From: Podocnemis expansa
Lineage: Eukaryota > Chordata > Testudines > Podocnemididae
DNA length: 64,000 nucleotides
Direction: 5' to 3'
NCBI GenBank assembly: GCA_007922195.1
Contig: ML682089.1
Span: forward strand, 1,052,250 to 1,116,249
Shown here: piece after piece, positions 55,305-64,000 of the stretch
Numbering within the stretch: position 1 is the stretch's first letter
How the letters are laid out: every line of letters begins with the position of its first letter
Notes under the pieces: generated by a model
Told to the model about the DNA's origin: nothing
Seen by the model: only the letters and a program-made list of their open reading frames with translations
Database searches by the model: none
Program-made: the position numbers and the translations under genes

Positions 55305-55735
55305 GGTGTGTGTGGGCAGCGTGCGCTCCCTCCATCCCTCCCTCCACTGACGGGGTGGAGCAGCGCTACCCCGCCTACCCCTCAACAGCTGTCCCTCCCA
55401 AAAGTGGCTGGTGGAGAGCTGCAGCTTGTGGAGGCGTAGCCCTGGAATGCCCTGCTCTGCAGAGTTCAGACTGCTTTGACTCAGCCACTGAAGGGCTTAA
55501 CAGAGGCTGCGTTGCCCCCAGGCACTGTAGAGGTTCTGTTCAGCCCTGGGCTGGCCGGGTCGAAGCAGGCTGAACTCTGCAGAGTGTGCCATTCCAGGGC
55601 CCCACCTCTCCAAGCTGCAGCTCTCCGCCAGCTGGTCTGGGGATGGGCGGCCGGCTGGCGGTGGGCAGGGCAGCACTGCTCCACCCTGCCAGTCCACAGA
55701 GGGACAGAGGGAGTGTGTGCCGCCCGCACACCCCC
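55305..55735. repeat. Large imperfect inverted repeat in a hAT-like remnant
   Basis: The left arm (about 55305-55490) and right arm (about 55555-55735) are reverse complements, for example CTCTGCAGAGTTCAGACTGC against AGGCTGAACTCTGCAGAG, and GGTGGAGCAGCGCTACCCC against GCAGCACTGCTCCACCC. GC-rich and capable of a long hairpin. Open frames inside are by-products. Confidence 0.65.
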
Positions 55736-56159
55736 CTGCTGGCGCTAGGGGTCACGGCACAGCTGCTGGGCCAGTTTGGGCTCATGCACTTATGGTGGGA
55801 GGGCACATTCTTGCAGGCACCAGGCTGGGGCTGGGGGAGTTCAGAATCTCCTGCCCTGCCCCTGAGCATGCCCTGAGCGGCTTGGAGCAGCCAGCTTGGC
55901 TGGGGGGCGGGGAAGGTAGCTGTCACCAGCCCGGGAGAGCCGGCGTGGCCAGGCAGTGGGGAAGGCACCCTGCTGGGGAAGCCGGCTGGCCAGTGGGGAA
56001 GCTACCTGGCTGGGGGACTCCCAGCGGCAGCAGGGTCCAGATCTGGTTCGCTGCTGGCAGCTGGAGGCAAATCAGGCCCTAAGTGGGAGCAGGGGAGGGC
56101 TACTTGCCACAGATGCCAGCTTTTCTAGTTACAGCCCCGGTAATGTGCTTTGATTAAAG

Positions 56160-56384
56160 CAGAGGTATTAAACTTATGGCCCACAGGCCAAAGCCAGTCT
56201 GCCAAGGGTGCTGATCTGGCCTGCAGAGCTGCTGCGCAGGAGCTCTCTGCAGCAGCAAGCAGCAAACACTAGCTTCCACCAGAGCAGGGGCAGGCTCCTG
56301 ACACACATGATCCATGTCACAACACAGGGAAACAAGGTCATTCTTGGCAGTGTCACTGATGTCCACATGAATAAGTAGGAAGAA
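56160..56384. repeat. Unidentified repeat fragment at the 3' break of DIRS copy 2
   Basis: AGGTATTAAACTTATGGCCC and ACAGGCCAAAGCCAG resemble hAT-type element starts. It joins directly to the truncated RNase H end at about 56385. Confidence 0.4.
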
Positions 56385-56972
56385 TGAGTGCGTCGTCCAC
56401 AAGGGCCTTCAGGAGCACCCTGTGAATCAAGGGAATTGGCAGGAAGGCGTACATTAGGGCTCCCGACCAGTTGAGGAGGAAGGCATCGCTGAGAGACCCT
56501 TTCTCCCGGCCTCGGAGGGAGCAGAACCGAGGGCATTTGTGGTTCTGCGCCATGGTGAAGAGGTCGATCTGAGGGGTTCCCCATCTGGTTGTCAGCAGGG
56601 AGAAGACCTCATTTTGGAGGGACCACTTGTGATTCGCTAGTGGCTTTCTGCTGAGTGAATCCGCTATGCTGTTGTCCACCCCCGGAAGATGGGTGGCAGT
56701 TGGCGTGAAGTGATGGTCTATTGCTAGCTGCCAAAGCTTGGTCGCTTCTTTGCATAGTGCTGAGGAGCGGACTCCCCCTTGACGGTTCGTGTGGAACACA
56801 GCTGCTGTGTTGTCTGAGAGGATTTGGACCACTTTGCCCTGGATCTGGCCCTGAGCTCGTTCACGTTTATGTGGAGGAGTCTGTCCTCAGGGTTCCAGAC
56901 GCCTTGCGTGGAGAGGCCCCTGGACAGGTGGGCACCCCATCCTGAGTTGGAGGCATCTGTTATCAGGGTCAC
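56385..56972 (-). pseudogene. DIRS RNase H domain, copy 2
   Basis: TDASNSGWGAH, then a shift near 56830, then LSDNTAAVFHTN and VDNSIADSLSR with the expected Asp residues. It stops after LLKAL at the truncation point. Confidence 0.8.
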
Positions 56973-57149
56973 TGCAGGCTTGGACTCCCTGAACGGAATT
57001 CCCCCCCTTACGAAGTCGGGATACCTTCAAATTTGGAGGGAGTCCAGGGCATGCTGGGGTACCGAGATTACCTTGTCTAGATGGTCCCTATGTGGTCGGA
57101 AGCTTGTGGCGAACCAGATCCGGAATGGTTGCATCCGCAGGCTGGCTGT

Positions 57150-57983
57150 TCAGATTACCGATGTGGCCGCTGCCATGTACCCCAGGAGCTGCATGCATCT
57201 GCGTGCTGTGGTCAGCCCAGGAGCCTGGAGCTCCGTGATGATGGTGCAGATGGACCGAAATCTTGACAGGGGCAAGGATGTGGTGCCTTGCCGGGCGTTT
57301 AAGTGTGCTCCAATGAACTCTGTGTCCCGAGTGGGGCAAAGATTGGACTTCTCCAAGATTATGCAGAAGCCTAGGAACTTGCATAGGTTCATTACCATGT
57401 CGACTTGGTTTTGTACTTGTTGACTTGACTTACCCACTATGAGCCAGTCATCTAGGTAGGGGTAGATTCTTACACCCATCCTGTGTAGAAATGCTGCGAC
57501 TCGTGCGACACACTTTGTGAACACCCTGGGGGCTAGCGATAACCCAAAGGGGAGGGCAGTGAACTAGTAATGGCATCATGCCACTACAAACCTGAGGAAC
57601 CACCTGTGGTGGGGTCGAATGGCTATGTGGAAGTAAGCGTCCTTTAGGTCGAGGGCCGCGAACCACACTCCTGGGGACAGGGAGGGGATGATCTGCGGTA
57701 GGGAGACCATGCGGACTTTTATTTTCTTCATGTTTTTGTTGAGAGCTCTGAGATCTAGAATGGGCCGTAGGTCCTCGTTGGGTTTGGGGACCAGGAAGTA
57801 GCAGGAATAGAACTTTTTGCTGCATTCCCCCTTGGGAACCTCTTCGGTGGCTCCGAGGGAGAGTAGCTTCTGGCATTCGGGCTCAAGCTTGCCTAGTAGA
57901 TCAGGGTTCTCTGGGGTTACGGGAGGGGGCAGTTTTCTGTCCCAGGGGGTTGAGAGGAACTGAATGCGGTATCCTCTGGCCAC
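57150..57983 (-). pseudogene. DIRS reverse transcriptase, copy 2
   Basis: 57576-57983 holds RPILDLRALNKN and AALDLKDAYFHIAI with a catalytic Asp. A shift near 57560 leads into 57150-57524 with KCVARVAAFLHR and YLDDWLIVGKS (YXDD). It agrees with copy 1 over its whole length. Confidence 0.87.
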
Positions 57984-58278
57984 TGTGTCGAGGACTCACT
58001 GGTCTGACGTGACCCGGGTCCATCGTGGAGCGAAGTGGCAGAGGCGGTGGGGGGAGAACAGGGGTTGTGGAGCGCTGCCCTCAGGGGGGCCGTCAAAAAC
58101 ACTATTTGCGGCCTGACGAACAGTCCGACCTCTGTCTGCGCCGTCCTTACTGGGAGGCACCCATCTTACCCCCTTTACCTGATTGGCTTTTACCCTTGTC
58201 TGGGTCCCCAAGGTGAAGCTGGGGAAATGAGAGAGATCTCGGAAACTGGGTCTGCAATTGTAGCTGGTGTTTCAGTTG

Positions 58279-60362
58279 CTATAACTGCTGTTGTAGCTGG
58301 TGCAACCTCGAGGAGTGCCTAACAGGTTGAGGGGTGTAGATCCCGAGGGACCTCGCTGTAGCCCTCGAGTCTTTCTTACCATGCAGCTTCGCGTCTATGG
58401 AAGGTGCAAAGAGGTCAGGACCCTCAAAGGAAAGGTCTCGGATAATCTGTTGCATCTGCGTGGAGAGACCGGAGTTTTGGAGCCAGACCAAACGACGCAT
58501 CACCACTGCCAACGCCATTATATGTGCTGCTGTGTCTACTGCATCCCAAGTTGCCACAAGCGCATCCCTGGACGCTCTCTCTCCTTCATCCAGCATTGCC
58601 TCGAAGTCTCTCAGCCGATCCTCGAAGATGGCCGGCTGGAGATTTCGTAGAGCTTCCCACACGTTGAAGATGTAGCGCGTCATCAAGGCTGAATGATTTG
58701 AGATGCGTAGCTGGAGGGCAGCAGAGGAGTAAACCTTCCTGCCCAACAGGTCAAGCCTTCTCGCCTCTCTGTTCTTGGGTGTGGTGCTAGGTTGACCTTG
58801 TCTCTTCCTTTGGTTAACTGCGTCAACCACCAGGGAGCCTGGGGTCGGGTGATGAAACAGGAAGGGGAATCCTTCTGGGGAGACAGAATATTTCTTGCCT
58901 GCTACTTTGGACACTGGTGGGATCGAGGAAGGTGTTTGCCAACACATTCCTGGACAATGCGGAACACCCCGGCATGCAAGGGGATTCCGACCTTAGCTGG
59001 CGGGGCTCTACAGCACACGTCGAAGAGGGAATCATCCTCCGCTTGGATCACCCCAAGCTTCAGCATCAGGTTCGCCGCCATGTGGTGGCGAAGTTCCTGC
59101 TCGACGCAAGGATCCACTTCGCAGTCGGCGGACATGTCAATTAAGTGCTCATCAGGCGACGAAGATGAACTGGCCCTTGATCTACTTCGTTGGGTAGAAT
59201 CAGGATCTGGTTCGTCGTCAGAGAAATCCAAAGACTCTGGTGCTGGTGAGCGGGCGTAACGGGAGGAGGTGTCGTCTGCTATGGTGTTCAACCAGTCAAG
59301 GGTCCATTCATTGTGTGGAGACCTCAACGGTGGCATAGGAGTCATGATGAGAGTGGGTGCCTCCCCTGATGAGTGCCGTTCCCTTGAGGCCGGCGACACG
59401 GAACTTTTCCAGCCCCGCTTTCTCAGGTGCCCCTCCTGGAGGGGAAGAAAAGGGTCTTCCGAGGACGATCTGAATGCTCTCCCCCCCCAACAGCATGCAA
59501 TCTGGTACTGAGAGTTCCTCAGAGGAGCGATGAGGCAGAGCCGTAGAACTTGGGCCCAGTACCGAGTTTGACGGTGCCAGGCCAGAGAGGGGTGAAGAGG
59601 CCCGCGATGGTACCGGTATCGGTGCAGGTGTTGTCGGTGCCAAATCCGACGGTATCAGAAGTGGCGGTACTGGAAGTGACGTTATCGGCAATGGTGCTGG
59701 GTCCAACGGTACCGGCACTTGATGGTGGTGCCGGACTTGTAGACGGTGCCGCACCCAGCAGTGCTGTGGGAGGTGGCGCCGCTGTGGCCAGTCTTGTCGT
59801 CTTCTGCACCGAGGCTGGTTTTGAATGCCCTTGGCGATCCTGAGCCGGAGCCCTACTGCGGGCGGCTGGATGGCTACACGGCGACTGGCAAAGATCGCTG
59901 TCGAGGGGGTACTGTAGAGGGCCTAGATTTTGAGCCCAGTACCAGAGATTGGCGGGGATCTTGAGCCCAGGCTGATTGGTGATCTGGCGGAGGGCTGGTG
60001 ACTCGGCCGTTTTCGAGCAAAGCGGCTCTGGTCTCTGAAATTAGTCGGAGGCGACGCTCCCTTTCCAGCCGAGTCCTCCGCTTGAAGGATCGGCAAATAG
60101 GGCAGTCTGCTGCAAGATGGGACTCACCCAAACAAGCGAGGCATTTCTCATGCGGGTCATCCATCGGGAAAGCCTTGCAGCATCCTAAACACAGCTTGAA
60201 ACTTGGTATATCGAGTTTCGCACGAAAAGACAGGCCCTTGTCTTTCGCAAGATAACGCTGATCCGAACCAACGCTAATGGCAGAAATAGGAACTGGGAGG
60301 TTCAGGGTCACGGTTGCCTTTATAGCCGCAGCTACTGCATGGAGGGGGCATTGGCCGTGCAC
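58279..60362 (-). pseudogene. DIRS gag-like region, copy 2
   Basis: Frames in order on the minus strand. The knuckle region is 59874-60362 (FKLCLGCCKAFPMDDPHEKC, CLGESHLAADCPICRSF). A Ser/Pro-rich spacer is at 59308-59754. An acidic part is at 58902-59399 (LDFSDDEPDPDSTQRSRS). The conserved core is 58279-58947 (FHHPTPGSLVVDAVNQRKRQ, LRISNHSALMTRYIFN, then a Gln-rich end). Two or three frameshifts separate them. Confidence 0.8.
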
Positions 60363-60559
60363 CCTGACCTGGCGGGCTAAAGCTAAAGACTTTCCGAGCT
60401 ACCATGCGCTGCAGCACATAGACACCTGGAACCGAATGATGTGAACAGTGCTCAAAGGAGAAGCATGGTTACACAAGTGATGTCAGAGAGAAGACTTTGA
60501 ATTCTTTGACTATGGAAGAAGGATTCTTAGGAAGAGAAGGGTCTGTCTAACAAATGGGG

Positions 60560-63290
60560 AAGAGTATTTTTGCAGGCAGACTAACTTACTGAGGGGGAGC
60601 TTTAAATTAGGTTTGCTGGTGGATGGGGACTGAAGCCCAGCTATAAGTGGGGAATTGGGACATCAGGAGGAAGCTCAAGAAGGAGAGTGCAACTGGAGAG
60701 GCCTGGGACAATTGGCTAGTTATCTTACAGGGTCTCTGCATGAATGGAAGAAGCCTCGGGAACAAGCAGAAGGCACTGAAAGTCCTGGAACAGTCCAGGA
60801 GCTATGATGTGACTGGAGTAACCAAAACTTCAGGTGGTGGGGGGGGCAAGAGCAGTGTAACTCTCACTCCTGGAGCACAATCATGGGTGGGTATAAACTG
60901 TCAGGAAGGAAAGGAAGAGGAGAAAAGGTAGAGGAGTTGTACTGTATGTAAAAGAGCAACATGATTGCTTAGCATACCAGTATGAAACTGGAGAAAATCC
61001 TGTTGAGCATCTGGATTAAGTTGAGAGGCGAGAGCAACAAGGGCAATGGGATGCTGGGTGTTTGGTATAAACCACTAGATCAGGAGAATGCAGTAGATGG
61101 AGCTTTCTTCAGAAAACTAGCGAAAGATTCCAGATCACAGGCTGTGGTTCTCATTGGAGCCACCAGTCACCCTGACATTTGCTGGGAGAGCAATACAGCA
61201 GAGCAGACAATCCAGAAAGTTTATGAAGTGTGTTGCAGACAACTTCCTGTGAAATCTCATTGTGTATTACTCATTACTGCTGCACTGCCTAGTTAAGGAA
61301 GAGAATGGGAAGCACATAGCAACACAGCTACTCTTGTGTATTACTGTCCTTTCAGATACCTCTGTAATTACCCAAAGTAAAAGACAAATGCACATTCCGC
61401 AAACAAGGAGCATCAGCCCTGGAAAAAATACTTAATAGAGCTCTCCTTTTGTTCATCCTACATGCCCGTGTTGCAGGGCTGAGCTCTGTCTGGGGTGCCC
61501 AAAAAGATCCTGGCTCCCCATGTCACCAAATAATCCATTATCTGGCTCCAGGTCCTTGTCCTTTGCCTCATCACTGACAATTTCATCAGGGTTCAATTGG
61601 GCATCTGCTGTCTCCAGAGCAGTGTAGGTATCCACAGGCATCTTGGAGATGAAAGTGGGGGTTCTGCTAAGGATGACTCCTGTCTTCTTATAGAAGTGGC
61701 ACGTCTTTGGCTCCGCACTATAGCAACTGTTCAGTTCCCTAGTCTTTTGATAGCTCTGTTGCAGCTCTTCGATTATTTGCTTAGCACTGCAGTGTGTTCT
61801 GTTCATAGCCCTTCTCCACCATGGGGCGAGAAGTCTGGTGACAAGTATTAAAGTTCCTTTGGCTAGAGTGGAGCTGGGACTGCATGGCAGACTCTCTACA
61901 CATGCTGCCATTATCAGCAAGGAAGACGAGAGGTGAGCTCACCACACCAAATAGATAGGATGTGGAATTTCAAAAATTCCCGGGACTTTAAAGGGGAAGT
62001 GATGGGATTTTAAAGGGGGTGTGACAGGGCAGCAGAGCTCAAACTGAAGGCCAAAGTAGCCAGGATGAGTATTGTGGGACACTTCCTGGAGGCCATTGAC
62101 CATGACATAAGCAAGCATGGTGTCTACGCTTAAGCTTTGTCATGTCAATTTCAGTTGGCTGAAGAAAGCTCTACATTTCTTGTCAAGCTGGTCATGTTTT
62201 GTGAGAAGAATGGGACAGTCGCACTAGCAAGGTGTAGGTCTAGGTTTAGCACAGGGGAAGTTCCAGAAGTCTGGAAGAAAGCTAATGTTGTGTCACATTT
62301 TGGAAGAGATGAACAGAATAACCCAGCTATTTCTAGGCCTGTCAGGCTGCAATCAATCTATTTCAAGGTAGTGGAGTGACTGTTATGGGACTTGATTAAT
62401 GATCAACTAAAGGAGGATAATGTAATAAACGCATATCAACAAGGTATATGGATTATCTTTTGATGAAATGATAAGTTTTTTGATAAAGAAAAGTAATAGG
62501 GTTGACATGGTAGACTTCTGTAAGGCAATCAATTCAATGCCACAAGACACTTCTAATTAAAAAAAACTAGACCGTTATAAAATTCACATAGCATACCATT
62601 AAATGAATTTAAAAACTGCCCACCTTAAATCTCAAAACAACCGTAAATGGGATTGTCATTGAACAAGTCTGTTTTCAGTAGAGTTCCACAAGAATGAGTT
62701 CTTAGCTCTGTGCTGTTTAATGTCTTTATCAGTGACCTGGAAGAAAATAAGAAATAATAGCTGATAAAGTTTGCAGGTGACGTGAAGATGGGAAAGTGAT
62801 AAATAATGAGCAGGACAATGATTCAGTGATCTAGACAGTTGCTAAACAGCACAAGCAAATAATATGCATTTTAACATGGCTAAATGTAAATATCTACATC
62901 TAGGAACAAAGAACATAGGCCTTATTTAGAGACTGGGAAACTCCATCCTGGCAAGCAGTGACTGTGAAAAAGGTTTAGTCATTGTGGTGGATGATTAGCT
63001 GAACATGAGCTCCCAGAATGATTCTGTGGCCAAAAGAGCTAATGCAAGGCTGGAATGCATAAACAGGAATCTCAATAGGAGGAGAGAGGTTATTTTATGA
63101 CCATGTTTGGAACTGGTGTGATCACTGCTGGAATATTGTGTCCAGTGCTGGTGCCAACAAATCAAGAAGATTGTTGATAATTTGGAGAGGGTTCAGAGAA
63201 GAAAGAAGGGTACAGTCTAGATGGAGTTACTATAAGATGGTACATAAGTGGTTGGATGACTGCTCCCAGAGATTAGTTATCAGTGGTTCA
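60560..63290 (+). mobile_element. Old CR1-type LINE, split (60560-61310 and 62030-63290)
   Basis: The first part has endonuclease relics (MNGRSLGNKQKALKVLEQSR, WIKLRGESNKGN, HPDICWESNTA). The second has RT relics (GEVPEVWKKANVV) and a 3' part with FVDD-like and YCVQ-like remains. Many stops and shifts. A Myb/SANT fragment separates the two. Confidence 0.7.
61453..61920 (-). pseudogene. Myb/SANT-like DNA-binding protein fragment (Harbinger-type)
   Basis: The 155-codon minus frame contains CSAKQIIEELQQSYQKTREL, EPKTCHFYKKTGVIL, VDTYTALE and a late QDLFGHP. These match the C-terminal half of Myb/SANT-like proteins related to Harbinger/PIF transposons that are multiplied in turtle genomes. The N-terminal SANT repeat with its Trp residues is missing, so it is a fragment inserted in a CR1. 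Functional use is unlikely. Confidence 0.65.
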
Positions 63291-63676
63291 CAGTCATGCT
63301 GGAAGGGCATAACAAGCAGGGTACCATAGGCAGGGGTTAAAGTATAATTTGGCAGGCCCTGGAACCTTCCTAAATTTCTGGGCCACCTTCATGTACCCCA
63401 GCTACTGCCCTCTCAGACACCTGAACCCCACCCCAGCTACTGCCTTCTACCACACCCACTGCCCCCGAAATGCCTACCCCCCCCATGACTCTTTCCCCAT
63501 GTCCTCCTCAGCCCCCATCCCAACCCCTTCTTCCCACCTCACCCCTACATGCTTTCCCCACTGGCTGCCTGACTGCCCTAACCCCTCTGCCCAGGGCCCC
63601 CTTACCCAGTGAGGCAGGGAAGGGCTACACGGGGTCTCATGGCCCCTGCTGAGGAGCAGGGCTGGGGAGAGAGAAA

Positions 63677-63832
63677 CAATGTTCCCTCTAAGGTGATGAT
63701 GCAGCTGAGCAAGTTGTGGATGTAGCTGAGCAAGTTCCCCGACCCATACTGGGCCTCTTCCCAACTGCCCCCCAGCTCCCCAAGTGCATCCATAGCTTGC
63801 TTAGTTGCATCATCAGCTTAGAGGGAACATTG
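63677..63832. mobile_element. MITE with perfect 16-bp inverted ends (156 bp)
   Basis: Ends CAATGTTCCCTCTAAG and CTTAGAGGGAACATTG are exact reverse complements. No clean 8-bp duplication is seen. It is followed by a palindromic-element arm as at 45 kb. Confidence 0.8.
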
Positions 63833-63839
63833 GAGGTCA

Positions 63840-64000
63840 CCTGGTCCTATGACTTACACTTCACTGCATTTATTTTCCTCCCATCCTGTAGGATCCCCCA
63901 TCTTCAAAACATCTGACAAAGTGGGCTTTTCTCCCACAGAAGCTTGCACGGTAAATTTGTTAGTTTTTAAAAGTGCCACAGGACTCCTTGTTTGTTTTGC
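63840..64000. mobile_element. Palindromic TIR element, right arm, running off the window
   Basis: TGGTCCTATGACTTACACTT, then AAGTGGGCTTTTCTCCCACA and GCCACAGGACTCCTTG up to the last base. Confidence 0.75.

Larger units (their letters stand above)
56385..60475 (-). mobile_element. DIRS-type retrotransposon, copy 2 (3' truncated)
   Basis: Same family as 5101-11350, inverted. Reading the minus strand: leader (60475-60363), gag, reverse transcriptase, RNase H, then a break. No recombinase and no terminal repeats. Frames are longer than in copy 1 and it is not interrupted by LTRs, but several frameshifts remain. It lies in LCMT2 intron 10, antisense to the gene. Confidence 0.88.

Overview
This is vertebrate nuclear DNA, and the repeats point to a turtle. 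CR1 LINEs dominate. There are also two DIRS-type tyrosine-recombinase retrotransposons, several roughly 0.9-1.0 kb solo retroviral LTRs, hAT-like and other MITEs, a palindromic terminal-inverted-repeat family, and a tRNA-derived SINE with a CR1-like tail. No bacterial, phage, CRISPR or operon signal was seen. A run of exactly 400 Ns (32676-33075) is an assembly gap inside a C-rich minisatellite.

The one host gene I can support is LCMT2 (TYW4), a wybutosine-synthesis methyltransferase of tRNA-Phe. It lies on the + strand. It starts in a CpG island at 33502 and ten coding exons can be placed up to 53852. Every junction is GT-AG and the frame is open throughout (489 codons plus one base). The exons cover the leucine-carboxyl-methyltransferase-like domain and the first part of the Kelch domain; about 200 C-terminal residues should lie beyond 64000. 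Introns 6, 8 and 10 are swollen by repeats.

Layout. 1-4270: a solo LTR with clean 5-bp target duplications, low-complexity DNA, a palindromic element and an old DIRS gag fragment. 4270-13420: a five-level nest, CR1 < solo LTR < DIRS < second LTR < third, unrelated LTR, with matching target duplications at three levels. 13420-26380: LTR copies, including one inserted head-on into another, LTR remnants and a 185-bp hAT element. 26380-32675: CR1s, hAT-like elements, a TTCGAA-rich MITE, the SINE and the C-rich minisatellite. 33076-53852: LCMT2 with intronic CR1s, palindromic elements and an LTR remnant. 53853-64000: LCMT2 intron 10, holding an LTR fragment, a large inverted repeat, the second DIRS copy (minus strand), an old CR1 split by a Harbinger-type Myb/SANT fragment, and a composite MITE also present at 45 kb.

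Nothing here looks like a new coding system. The main interest is the readable insertion history and the intron-rich LCMT2, which contrasts with the intronless human gene.
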